This document shows positions 25,197-32,528 of a stretch of DNA of 64,000 bases, piece after piece (positions within the stretch are counted from its first letter, which is position 1; each line of letters opens with the position of its first letter). The DNA comes from Leptospira venezuelensis (GTDB lineage: Bacteria > Spirochaetota > Leptospiria > Leptospirales > Leptospiraceae), in contig NZ_NETS01000007.1 of the NCBI RefSeq assembly GCF_002150035.1, positions 186,001-250,000 of the forward strand. The letters are read 5' to 3'. Below the pieces are notes generated by a model. It did not search any database, was not told the DNA's origin, and saw only the letters and a list, made by a program, of their open reading frames with translations. A program made the translations under genes and the position numbers.

Positions 25197-25883
25197 TTAA
25201 CGTCCTAAAAAGAAATAATTCAATTGTTTTCTGGAAGTGATGAATCCTCCTCCAGGGTGAATTGCAGGAAAGAAAGAGTCTCCCGCAATTTCGGAAGCTG
25301 CTTTTAGATCCCGAATTTGGCCGTAACATTCAGAAAGATAGAATGCATGGCCGCAGCCTAATAAGTGATACCCTTCGTGGACCATTGTATTGGACGCTCC
25401 GCCAACGAGTAGATGTCCAAGCGAAGCAGTATGGGCTAAGACAAATCCTCTGGTTCCGGTAGGGCTGTCCACTGCTCCCAATACTTCGAAGGTAGGAATA
25501 AAGAATAGAGCTAAAATATAAGAAGCAAATTCGTAAGCGATGTCTGAGAATCGAACTCCTGCCAATGCCAAGATCCGATCACAACCATCAGGCAATTCTG
25601 CATTATAAAGTTCTTCCATGATTGCTTTGCCTGTCCATCCAGGCCTTTTCCAATCTTTTACTTGAGCAACCTTTGCTTGTAGATTATATAGGACCAATTC
25701 TTCATTCCAAGAATTGAATAAATAGTCCATTCTTTCGGTCGAAACGTTTTCATCCTTCCATACGCATACTCGGACGAATTTCATTTTTCCGTATTCATAA
25801 GTCTCTCTCACGGAAGATTTATGGAATCCAACTGTAGTGCAGGAGGTTAATAAGATAAGAAGAAGGAAGCAAATATGTCGCAT
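25197..25883 (-). CDS. Lipoprotein with metzincin-type zinc-binding motif (putative metallopeptidase)
   Basis: 228 residues. MRHICFLLLILLTSC is a clear lipoprotein signal (Cys15). Residues 169-179 read HEGYHLLGCGH, an exact HExxHxxGxxH zinc site as in metzincin peptidases, with Glu170 as the general base. A hydrophobic segment lies at about 116-136. The expected downstream methionine turn is not obvious; the residues after the motif are AFYLSECYGQIRDLKAASEI. A secreted or periplasmic peptidase is the natural reading, but the fold is not otherwise recognisable and the catalytic role is inference. It shares an operon with the DMT permease. Confidence 0.72.
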   Translation of the reverse strand: MRHICFLLLILLTSCTTVGFHKSSVRETYEYGKMKFVRVCVWKDENVSTERMDYLFNSWNEELVLYNLQAKVAQVKDWKRPGWTGKAIMEELYNAELPDGCDRILALAGVRFSDIAYEFASYILALFFIPTFEVLGAVDSPTGTRGFVLAHTASLGHLLVGGASNTMVHEGYHLLGCGHAFYLSECYGQIRDLKAASEIAGDSFFPAIHPGGGFITSRKQLNYFFLGR

Positions 25884-25988
25884 GTTTGCAATTCTTTAGA
25901 ACCTTAGAAAAACTCCTTGGAAAAGCAAGGACTTTCGTTCGATACTAATAGAGGAAGCTTGCCTTGGAGCAGTCCAAGTTTTAAGTAA

Positions 25989-26489
25989 ATGAGCTCAGCA
26001 AAATTAAAGAATAAAAAGCAAACGAAGAAGGTCCCTTCAAACAAGAGATCTTCTTCTCCTTTATTCCTCGTTCTTGTAGGAATTCCATTCTGCTTTTTTC
26101 TGATCAGCGCAATGCTTGGGAGCGTTTTAAAGATAGATCGAGTCAGTTCGGAATCTGCATATGAAAATAGGTTGAATCCGATCGAAAAGGCTTGGAGAGG
26201 CTTGAAATTGAAAGTATATGCTTACGAATACGGCTCCGATTATCGAAATAAAATTCCCGAAAACGAGGGACGTGCCTTAGGTTTAATACGCGAATCCATT
26301 CTAGAATCCACTCTGCCTAGATATCTTTTTCTATTTCTGGCAATCGCAGTACCATTTTACTTTTTTATAAGATTGTTTAAGGATAAACCTCAGAAAAAGG
26401 CTCTATGGCCTGTGGTCATAACTTCAAATCCTAAGACAAAAAAGACTTCTGCACTTTCTCCCAAAAAAAATCGATCAGAATTAAAATAG
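25989..26489 (+). CDS. Hypothetical membrane protein with two transmembrane helices
   Basis: 166 residues. A very basic N-terminus (KLKNKKQTKKVPSNKRSS), one helix at about 26-47 (LFLVLVGIPFCFFLISAML), a polar periplasmic loop of about 55 residues, a second helix at about 112-130 (YLFLFLAIAVPFYFFI) and a basic tail. I do not recognise a family. The ATG has only a weak ribosome site. It may be co-transcribed with the lipoprotein gene 37 bases downstream. Confidence 0.6.
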   Translation: MSSAKLKNKKQTKKVPSNKRSSSPLFLVLVGIPFCFFLISAMLGSVLKIDRVSSESAYENRLNPIEKAWRGLKLKVYAYEYGSDYRNKIPENEGRALGLIRESILESTLPRYLFLFLAIAVPFYFFIRLFKDKPQKKALWPVVITSNPKTKKTSALSPKKNRSELK

Positions 26490-26526
26490 ATTTGATTACG
26501 TTATTATAGCGTATTGAACATGTCGT

Positions 26527-27258
26527 ATGCTTCCAAGTAGACGATATTCGAATTTTTGTAAAATTATTACCCTAATCGGTATAACCGCATTGTTCCTCCA
26601 AAACTGTACTTTAGATAAAAGGATAGAATTCGCAGGAGAAGATAAACTAGGCCTGGAAGCGGGAAGTAAGCCCTGCGAAGAAGTAACGCATTATAATCGT
26701 TGGTTCGCTTTTTATGGTCTATGGCGTATCCCTGGTTCGAGGGATATTGAGATAGAAAAGAAAGAAGGTAAAGTCTACTTCGCAGAACATTCCGTAAACG
26801 GATGGCAGGCGACCCTGAATATACTTACAGGTTTTTTTAGCACTATAACATTCTATAAAGTTACAGTTAATGAATGCGATTTGGGAACCAGATTCGTTCA
26901 TAAAGACCAATACGAAAAATTCTTCGAAGAAGAAAAGACAAGGGCTCATGCAGAGTTCTTCGCCAAAACCGAAAAAGAATTGGAAGATGCTCTACGTAAA
27001 TATCTGGATAAGACAAGTCCAGCAGAGCATGCGGGTAAGAATTATAGCATGATCATCTTAAGAACTGGTAAAACAACCGAAGCTAGAGTAGTGGGGCAAG
27101 ATGTGGATTCCCTCAAATTAGAAACGGAAGATTCTAACGGACAAAAGCATGAGTTTACTCTTTTGAAAAAGGAAGTGTATAAAGTGATCTTTGCAACTAA
27201 GATCATTAAAGTAAAAGATACTCCTCCAGTAAAAGAGCCGGTTAAAGAAAAACATTAA
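26527..27258 (+). CDS. Hypothetical lipoprotein
   Basis: 243 residues. The signal region ends in FLQNC (Cys27), a plausible spirochaetal lipobox. The N-terminal half contains WFAFYGLWRIPGSRDIEIE and a hydrophobic segment (ATLNILTGFFSTITFYKVTV), a layout seen in small outer-membrane lipoproteins of unknown role. The middle is helical and charged. The C-terminal part (SMIILRTGKTTEARVVGQDVDSLKLETEDSNGQKHEFTLLKKEVYKVIF) looks like a small beta fold of the kind found in RNA-binding or LSM-like add-ons. Function unknown. Confidence 0.65.
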   Translation: MLPSRRYSNFCKIITLIGITALFLQNCTLDKRIEFAGEDKLGLEAGSKPCEEVTHYNRWFAFYGLWRIPGSRDIEIEKKEGKVYFAEHSVNGWQATLNILTGFFSTITFYKVTVNECDLGTRFVHKDQYEKFFEEEKTRAHAEFFAKTEKELEDALRKYLDKTSPAEHAGKNYSMIILRTGKTTEARVVGQDVDSLKLETEDSNGQKHEFTLLKKEVYKVIFATKIIKVKDTPPVKEPVKEKH

Positions 27259-27268
27259 TCTTAATAAC

Positions 27269-27290
27269 GCATCCCTTCTTTGAGGGATGC
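27269..27290 (+). terminator. Hairpin after the lipoprotein gene, probable terminator
   Basis: GCATCCCT (27269-27276), loop TCTTTG, AGGGATGC (27283-27290). The stem is perfect, but the following bases (GGATTCTCGTTTTC) contain only a short T run, so termination is likely but not certain. Confidence 0.5.
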
Positions 27291-27388
27291 GGATTCTCGT
27301 TTTCAGTCAATAAATTTACCTATCACAAAAATCCTACTTGTGTATCAGCCTTATATTCGCTTATCATACTTGCTAAGGGAATTCGCAA

Positions 27389-27910
27389 ATGTTATCTTGG
27401 CGTTTTTTATTCAATTCTTTACTTTATAAATTTATAATATTTTTGTTTGTGATCCTAGTTTTGGATTGTGGACTCGCTTTAGGATACCAAGCCGAAGAGG
27501 AGGCTGCCAAAGCCTCTCAAGAAAATAATAACAATTCAATGTTGGTTACCTTAGGTTTGTTAAGCGGGAATTCGGGCGGTTTTCTTAGTTTTTCTCCTTC
27601 TCCTTTGGCATTTTCCGCATCCATTGGGAAAGCATCCTATGATATTACTGTTCATTACTGGCCTGGTTCAGGCACAGGGGAGTTACGTCTCGATCTGGTC
27701 TGGAATGGGATAATGGAATGTGCTCCACAAGAAGGAGTGTTTGCAGTATTTAATGACGACCAGTACCCTTTGACTTTTGCCGATGTTCCTTTTAACTGTT
27801 TTATTACCGGAACCGGCGAAGTATCGCATATTGTTAATACGGCCATCGGATCCGGACTTCCGAGTGTAGGGACAAACCTAGGAAATTTAAGCGTAATTGT
27901 AACCCCTTAG
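27389..27910 (+). CDS. Hypothetical small lipoprotein (paralogue-like pair member 1)
   Basis: 173 residues. A long hydrophobic signal ends in ILVLDCG (lipobox Cys near 27). A Glu/Ala/Asn-rich linker (AEEEAAKASQENNNN) leads to a beta-rich domain with two more cysteines (MECAP, FNCFIT), which may form a disulfide. The ending GLPSVGTNLGNLSVIVTP is mirrored in the gene at 28966, which has the same plan (lipobox, acidic linker, hydrophobic LLSLAL stretch, two cysteines, similar length). No known family is recognised. GGAA lies upstream of the ATG. Confidence 0.62.
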   Translation: MLSWRFLFNSLLYKFIIFLFVILVLDCGLALGYQAEEEAAKASQENNNNSMLVTLGLLSGNSGGFLSFSPSPLAFSASIGKASYDITVHYWPGSGTGELRLDLVWNGIMECAPQEGVFAVFNDDQYPLTFADVPFNCFITGTGEVSHIVNTAIGSGLPSVGTNLGNLSVIVTP

Positions 27911-27939
27911 CTTGAGTTAAAATTTGTTCTCGCGGATTG

Positions 27940-28809
27940 TTACCTCGCTACACCGAAACAAACCGCCATCATATCGCCTTGGTCGAATTTTTTGACCGCC
28001 CAGTCCGCAACCTTCTTTGAAGTCTTATAGAAAATTCCTGAACCCTTCTTGGCAGTAAGTCCGCTACCATAAGAAATATGGCCGAGTGGAATATAACCCA
28101 ATTCGTTTCCTAAAGAAATGATACCAGGCAAACTATAATAATAAAGATGTTCTGGAACATTTAGATATCTCCATTTAGGTCCCAGATATTTTGCGAGAAT
28201 TCCGTATCTGCAGGTAGAAAGGATCATTCTTCCGCCTGGTTTTAAGTGTTTTAGAATTTTCTGAAGTGTTTCTTTGGGATGATGGAGATGTTCTATGCTT
28301 GCCCAGAGAGTGATTAGGTCGAATTTTTCTTTTCCATCTAAGTCCCAAGTCAGAAAATCTTTTTGTTCCACATCTAAACCTAAAGTTTCTTTTGCGAAAT
28401 GGACTGGGCCGCTCGCAATATCCAATCCTTTGGTTTTCCAATTTCGGCTTTTAAGATAATCTAAGAAATAGCCTGCAGCACAGCCTACGTCTAACGCGGA
28501 TCTTTCTGGACCTAACATTCTTTCCCAGTCAAAGAAACCTAGATCTTTCAAATTTAAATTGAATACTCTTGCTATCTCTTTTTTGGTTTCTTCTGAATAA
28601 TAATTATCGTAACCTCTATCAGTCCTTTGGGTGAAGTAAGAATCTTCATAATACTTGGAAACTTCTTTCAAGCTAGGTTGAGGATTTACCTGAACTAATT
28701 TGCAATTATTGCATTCTACTATTTGAAAGATCTCTCCTTTTGGACTGGCCTTGGAGAAGAGTGGGGTGAATTCGGAATTAGAGCAAGTATTGCAAGGGAT
28801 GGATTGCAT
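27940..28809 (-). CDS. Class I SAM-dependent methyltransferase with N-terminal zinc-ribbon-like segment
   Basis: 289 residues. CNTCSNSEF and CNNCKLVQVNP form a four-cysteine N-terminal motif typical of methyltransferases of the Methyltransf_23 type that act on sugars or lipid-linked substrates. The SAM-binding motif I is ALDVGCAAGYFLDYL, motif II is DLITLWASIEHLHHP and motif III is LKPGGRMILST. PEHLYYYSLPGIISL is common in surface polysaccharide loci. The substrate is unknown. It lies between the two similar small lipoprotein genes, on the opposite strand. Confidence 0.88.
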   Translation of the reverse strand: MQSIPCNTCSNSEFTPLFSKASPKGEIFQIVECNNCKLVQVNPQPSLKEVSKYYEDSYFTQRTDRGYDNYYSEETKKEIARVFNLNLKDLGFFDWERMLGPERSALDVGCAAGYFLDYLKSRNWKTKGLDIASGPVHFAKETLGLDVEQKDFLTWDLDGKEKFDLITLWASIEHLHHPKETLQKILKHLKPGGRMILSTCRYGILAKYLGPKWRYLNVPEHLYYYSLPGIISLGNELGYIPLGHISYGSGLTAKKGSGIFYKTSKKVADWAVKKFDQGDMMAVCFGVAR

Positions 28810-28965
28810 ATTATAAGGATCGGTGATTTATAGGGTTTTCCAACATAAAATGGAAGGCTGGTTCGATTTTTAAGGCTTGCTTTTTAAGTAAATTTATTGT
28901 TAAACATAGAATATGCGAACTTCTCTTTGCCTTAGAAAAAAATTATAACAAGTTTTGTCTTCTTT

Positions 28966-29469
28966 ATGCTACTAACCTATAACGTAAGTTGTGGACTTGT
29001 GCTTACTGGAACAGATATAGGCAAAGAATTTTTAGGTCTTTCGGAAGAAGATAAAAAGGATCCGGAAAAACAAGCCGCGGCACTACTCTCCCTAGCACTA
29101 GCAGGAGGCAATTCTTTACTTATATTTACGCCGATAGCAGTAACTTCTACTGAAGGTGGAAGCGTTGGTTATCAGGTAGCACTTAGATCTGTTCCGTCTG
29201 ATTGGACTAGTAAGGATGTGTCAGTAGGTTTTGATATAGATGTGTCTTCTTGCCCTAATGGTACATCTCCGAATTTTTGGCCTTTTTCTTTTACTCCTCC
29301 ATATAGTCCCGTAAACTTGAGCTTTGATACCGTGAATGCTGGAGCATGTATAGTAAACTATACTGTCAGCGGAGAAGTAACTTCTCAAACTTCCGGTTTA
29401 ATAATAGGTGCATATGCTGGATCTCTTCCTTTGTTAATTCAACCTACTGCTGTTGTCGTGGGTCCTTGA
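28966..29469 (+). CDS. Hypothetical small lipoprotein (paralogue-like pair member 2), signal peptide possibly interrupted by an A-tract frameshift
   Basis: From the first in-frame ATG the product is 167 residues and starts MLLTYNVSCG, too short for a normal signal peptide although VSC is a lipobox. Upstream in the same frame lie codons for KKIITSFVFF, and an ATG at 28913 in another frame encodes MRTSLCLRK. The two frames meet at a run of seven A (28936-28942). One more A would give a textbook signal peptide of about 28 residues ending in YNVSC. So the gene is frameshifted, phase-variable, or uses a rare start. The mature part has an acidic linker, LLSLALAGGNS, two more cysteines and a beta-rich C-terminus as in the gene at 27389. 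Confidence 0.6.
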   Translation: MLLTYNVSCGLVLTGTDIGKEFLGLSEEDKKDPEKQAAALLSLALAGGNSLLIFTPIAVTSTEGGSVGYQVALRSVPSDWTSKDVSVGFDIDVSSCPNGTSPNFWPFSFTPPYSPVNLSFDTVNAGACIVNYTVSGEVTSQTSGLIIGAYAGSLPLLIQPTAVVVGP

Positions 29470-29530
29470 AAGGATAGAAAGTTTAGAAAAACCGCTTTGC
29501 CAGGGATAGGGTTTCTAAAATCCTTCCCCT

Positions 29531-30577
29531 ATGTATAGAATCCTTGCATTGTCCTCTCTTTTAGGACTTTCTCTTTTATTCTCCCAATGCCAGCCAGTTG
29601 AATCAGTAGAACCTGAAACCTTGAAGATCAAAGCGGTAGGAGATTTGGTCATGGGGACCAATTATCCCGAGAATAAACTTCCTTCCGATCCTAGAAATAC
29701 CTTGTTCTCTCAAGTGGAACCAAGTTTGAGAGGGGCAGATATACTATTTGCGAACTTCGAAAGTACTCTGACAGATTATCCGCATTGTGCTAAAAATATA
29801 AATCGTCCTCTTATATTCGCTTTCAGAACTCCTCCATCATATGCAAAAATTCTAAAGGATGTTGGATTCGATATAGTTTCCATCGCAAATAACCATAGTT
29901 TAGATTTCCACCAGCAAGGTTTCGAAGATACAGGTAAAAATCTTTCAGAGGCGGGAGTTAGATTCACCGGAAAAAAAGGTGCGATCACTTATATGAACGT
30001 AAAAGGAATTTCCGTAGCTTGGATTGGATTCAGCCATATGGAAAGCGCCCATAATCATGTAAATCATATTGAAGAAGGTGTGGCTCTCGTAAAAGAAGCG
30101 AAGAAAAAAGCACAATTAGTTTTCATCTCAGTTCACGGTGGCGCGGAAGGTGGCCCAGCTTTACATGTAAAAAATGAACAAGAGAGATTTTACGGAGAAT
30201 ATAGGGGAAACCTTGTCGCTCTTTCTCATGCTTTGATCGATGCAGGTGCAGATTTATTTATTGGACATGGTCCTCATTTGCCTAGAGCATTCGAATTATA
30301 TAAAGGGAAATTGATCGCTTATTCTTTAGGAAACTTCTTAGGGTATAGAGTGTTTTCTACGAAAGGATACGGCGGTTATTCTTTAGTCTTAGAAGCAGAT
30401 CTAGACAAACAAGGGAATTTTATCAAAGGCAAGATCCATCCGCTGCAATTAAGTCAAAACGGAATTCCTGCTCCGGATCCGGATGCTAAGACGACTGAAC
30501 TAATCCAATCTTTGACTAAATCTGATTTTCCCGGAAAAGGGCCGAAAATCCAATCCGATGGAAGTTTCCTTCCTTAA
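29531..30577 (+). CDS. CapA-family (PGA_cap) lipoprotein, metallophosphoesterase-like
   Basis: 348 residues. The signal LSLLFSQC gives a lipidated Cys20. The CapA domain is complete: LKIKAVGDLVMG with its metal-ligand Asp, ADILFANFESTLTD, FDIVSIANNHSLDF with the Asn-Asn-His motif, VFISVHGGAEGGP, GADLFIGHGPHLPRAFELYKGKLIAYSLGNFL. CapA proteins are calcineurin-like enzymes first known from poly-gamma-glutamate capsule synthesis. Many stand-alone members have an unknown envelope role, and no capB/capC genes are nearby. It probably acts on the outer face of a membrane. Confidence 0.9.
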   Translation: MYRILALSSLLGLSLLFSQCQPVESVEPETLKIKAVGDLVMGTNYPENKLPSDPRNTLFSQVEPSLRGADILFANFESTLTDYPHCAKNINRPLIFAFRTPPSYAKILKDVGFDIVSIANNHSLDFHQQGFEDTGKNLSEAGVRFTGKKGAITYMNVKGISVAWIGFSHMESAHNHVNHIEEGVALVKEAKKKAQLVFISVHGGAEGGPALHVKNEQERFYGEYRGNLVALSHALIDAGADLFIGHGPHLPRAFELYKGKLIAYSLGNFLGYRVFSTKGYGGYSLVLEADLDKQGNFIKGKIHPLQLSQNGIPAPDPDAKTTELIQSLTKSDFPGKGPKIQSDGSFLP

Positions 30578-30591
30578 ATTGAGATTTTTTA

Positions 30592-30607
30592 TGTAGGAGC
30601 TCCTACA
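30592..30607. repeat. Short interspersed palindrome TGTAGGA-type, copy 1
   Basis: TGTAGGAGCTCCTACA is a perfect 16-bp palindrome just after the CapA gene. Related copies are TGTAGGAATTCCTGCA at 32092-32107 and TAGGAATTCCTA inside the terminator loop near 31182-31193. The recurrence in intergenic DNA suggests a genome-wide element. Confidence 0.55.
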
Positions 30608-30720
30608 AATTCGATGACAATTTTTTAATTGCGGATTTTAAGATTTTATGATATAGGGGGAAAGGCTTCTCCCACTAACCCGCCTCCTCCACCCAAAGCC
30701 GGGTGGGGCCGCCTTTCGAA

Positions 30721-30744
30721 TCCATGTTGGAATTCCAACATGGA
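30721..30744. repeat. 24-bp perfect palindrome
   Basis: TCCATGTTGGAA is followed directly by its exact reverse complement (30733-30744). It lies at the end of a short GC-rich stretch (about 30657-30720) and 44 bases before the next ATG. It shares the GGAATTCC centre with the TGTAGGA palindromes. It could be an operator or an interspersed element. Confidence 0.55.
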
Positions 30745-30787
30745 GATCAAATTGAGATTCAAAAATAAAAATCCGAATTTCCCTTAA

Positions 30788-31093
30788 ATGAATAGAAAAG
30801 AAAATCAAGAAAAGGCCATTGAGCTATATTATTACATTGATGGCCGCATAAATGAGTTCAGTTCCATATATCGAGATAAAAAATTCTTTCAAAGAGATTT
30901 GATGGTTTTAAGTCGAATTAAGTCTGGAATTTTTGAAAAAGATATTAAATCTCTCGTTTGGTTGAAAAATGAATCTAAGGGAATCGCTGACACTTTGGGT
31001 TCTTACGTTGAAGATCCAAATTTTTTAAATGATATTTACAAACTATTGAGTTTTTTGGGAAATATTTTGGAAGAAGAGCAGGCCTATGAGTAG
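30788..31093 (+). CDS. Hypothetical 101-residue cytoplasmic protein
   Basis: A small, charged, largely helical protein without signal or membrane segment (KAIELYYYIDGRINEFSSIYRDKKFF, LSFLGNILEEEQAYE). I do not recognise a family. The coding sequence is more AT-rich than its neighbours and lies between palindromes and GC-rich patches, which hints at an accessory gene. No clear ribosome site precedes the ATG, so the annotation rests on frame length and amino-acid composition. Confidence 0.5.
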   Translation: MNRKENQEKAIELYYYIDGRINEFSSIYRDKKFFQRDLMVLSRIKSGIFEKDIKSLVWLKNESKGIADTLGSYVEDPNFLNDIYKLLSFLGNILEEEQAYE

Positions 31094-31165
31094 CCGTTAA
31101 ATCGGTGCCTCATATGAATTTTATTTTGGGCGGAATTCTATCTGATTTAATTGAATAATTTCTAA

Positions 31166-31202
31166 ATAAAAAAGACCGATATAGGAATTCCTAATCGGTC
31201 TT
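31166..31202 (-). terminator. Rho-independent terminator of the gene at 31229
   Basis: On the minus strand AAGACCGAT (31202-31194) pairs exactly with ATCGGTCTT (31180-31172), followed by T residues. The loop contains the palindrome TAGGAATTCCTA, so the hairpin can be extended. Confidence 0.82.
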
Positions 31203-31228
31203 CATACTTAATGAATCCTTAATGCAAA

Positions 31229-31969
31229 TTATTGTGTTTTGCCTGCCGGTTCCAATGCCCCTGCAGGTGATTTGAAGTTGATCTCATAAATATCATAAGA
31301 AGAATCTCTCCAACCTGTCACGTAAGCCACAGAAATTCCCAAGAAATATCTAAGCCCAAATTTAAGAGTGTTTGTAGCAAAGGCCGCGATCTCTTCATCT
31401 GTGATTGAAAAAGGATGAACTTTATTTCTGGTCTCATCCAGATATAATCCTTCCCAAGTTCCAATCATAGTTCCCTTATATTCTAAACTTAGAATACGAC
31501 CAGTAACGGAAAAATTTCTTTTTCCTCCAGACTTAGCTTTGCTTACGATCTTGTCAGGCAAACCTTTAGGAAGAGATTTTTCCTGGAGTTGTGCTCCAAC
31601 TACTTCGTAATCGGAAGATAATGCGACTGCTTCAAATCTGTGAACCCTATATTGGACTAAAATTTCCTGGTTTAGGCTTTTACTTAAGAAGTTAACTACA
31701 TCCGCGTTCTCTGGACGTACGCTGAATTCGATTTTTTGTTTTGCCGGAACAAAACATTCGTCCTTCATTTCGTCGCAAGCTTCTGAATCGTTTATAGTAT
31801 AAACTTCTAAAAGACCTTCGTAAGATTCAAAGATGACCCCTCTGCTTTCGAATTGGATCAATTTTGCAACTGTCCAACCTTCGGAATAAGTTCCCGCTGC
31901 TGATAAGGACGAGGTAGTTAAAAGAAAGATTCCTAATAAAAGAAATCTTAAGGATGGAATGCGTTTCAT
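31229..31969 (-). CDS. Hypothetical secreted protein
   Basis: 246 residues with a clear signal peptide (FLLLGIFLLTTSSLSAA, cleavage near 25). The mature protein is beta-rich. It has two segments that resemble each other in plan: SRGVIFESYEGLLEVYTINDSE early and YKGTMIGTWEGLYLDETRNKVHPFSITDEE late, which suggests an internal duplication of a small beta domain. Two cysteines near CDEMKDEC may pair. I do not recognise the family; conserved periplasmic or surface proteins of this type occur in spirochaetes. A strong terminator follows. A near-perfect 25-base hairpin lies 30 bases upstream of its start. Confidence 0.68.
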   Translation of the reverse strand: MKRIPSLRFLLLGIFLLTTSSLSAAGTYSEGWTVAKLIQFESRGVIFESYEGLLEVYTINDSEACDEMKDECFVPAKQKIEFSVRPENADVVNFLSKSLNQEILVQYRVHRFEAVALSSDYEVVGAQLQEKSLPKGLPDKIVSKAKSGGKRNFSVTGRILSLEYKGTMIGTWEGLYLDETRNKVHPFSITDEEIAAFATNTLKFGLRYFLGISVAYVTGWRDSSYDIYEINFKSPAGALEPAGKTQ

Positions 31970-31998
31970 TCGAGTTCGATGCTCCCGTTATGTAGGTA

Positions 31999-32023
31999 GA
32001 CCCTAAGGGATTCCCTTTGGGTC
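31999..32023. repeat. Hairpin upstream of the 31229 gene
   Basis: GACCCTAAGGG (31999-32009), loop ATT, CCCTTTGGGTC (32013-32023), one mismatch. It lies in the promoter/leader region of the minus-strand gene and could be an operator or leader fold. Confidence 0.4.
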
Positions 32024-32123
32024 GCGAATTCGTGAATCCTTTCCGGTTTTTATCTTACATCAAGAAAATATTTCTTTCTGAATTTGAAAATGTAGGAATT
32101 CCTGCAAAGCGAATTCTTTTCTG

Positions 32124-32147
32124 CTCTGCGTCTTTGCGCCTCTGTGT
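32124..32147. repeat. Three tandem degenerate octamers (YTYTGYGY)
   Basis: CTCTGCGT, CTTTGCGC and CTCTGTGT follow one another without a gap. The period of 8 with Y-T-Y-T-G-Y-G-Y conserved in each unit is not explained by coding. It lies in the 559-base non-coding stretch between 31969 and 32529. Confidence 0.5.
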
Positions 32148-32213
32148 GCAAAAAATGTACTACGAAAAAGGCACTACGTTAATGTTGTATTTCACTTACC
32201 CGCCAGGGATGTG

Positions 32214-32330
32214 TAGGGCGCGAAGCGTCCTGAGCTCCGGCGAAGGACGAGGACGTATGTCCGAGCCCGGAGCAGCCCGGTCTTGCGTTAGCAAGAGGCG
32301 GCCAAACCTTTTTGAGATTGCTCCTCCGAG
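32214..32330. repeat. GC-rich intergenic element with several hairpins
   Basis: A sharply GC-rich patch in AT-rich surroundings. It contains GGAC-GTAT-GTCC, CTTGC-GTTA-GCAAG and GCGCGAAGCG-like segments. No good frame: the minus-strand frames through it also run into the riboswitch. A similar GC-rich hairpin patch lies at 54394-54487. It probably belongs to an interspersed repeat family, but the two copies do not share long identical words. Confidence 0.4.
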
Positions 32331-32339
32331 TCGGGTTGG

Positions 32340-32490
32340 GAACCTGGTCTTGCAAGTAGATCGGAAAAGGGAATCCGGTGAAAATCCGGAGCTGTACCCG
32401 CAGCTGTAAACGCCGAAACGGTCGGACAAAACCACTGTCGAAAGACGGGAAGGGTTCGAATCGGGCGTAAGTCAGAAAACCTATCAGGTC
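32340..32490 (+). ncRNA. Cobalamin (B12) riboswitch
   Basis: The conserved order of the cobalamin aptamer is present: GGGAATCCGGTG then AAAATCCGGAGCTGTACCCGC (32370-32401), GCAGCTGTAAACG (32400-32412), the ACCACTGTCG element (32431-32440), GGGAAGG (32447-32453) and the B12 box AGTCAGAAAACCTATCAGG (32470-32488). It ends about 40 bases before the btuB-like ATG. No terminator with a T run follows; instead a small hairpin (CTCT 32502-32505 with GGAG 32514-32517) can cover the ribosome site, so control is probably at translation. Cobalamin binding should repress the receptor operon. The 5' boundary is approximate. Confidence 0.93.
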
Positions 32491-32528
32491 TGCTTTCAAT
32501 TCTCTGGCTTTCGGGAGTTAAGGCCTCA

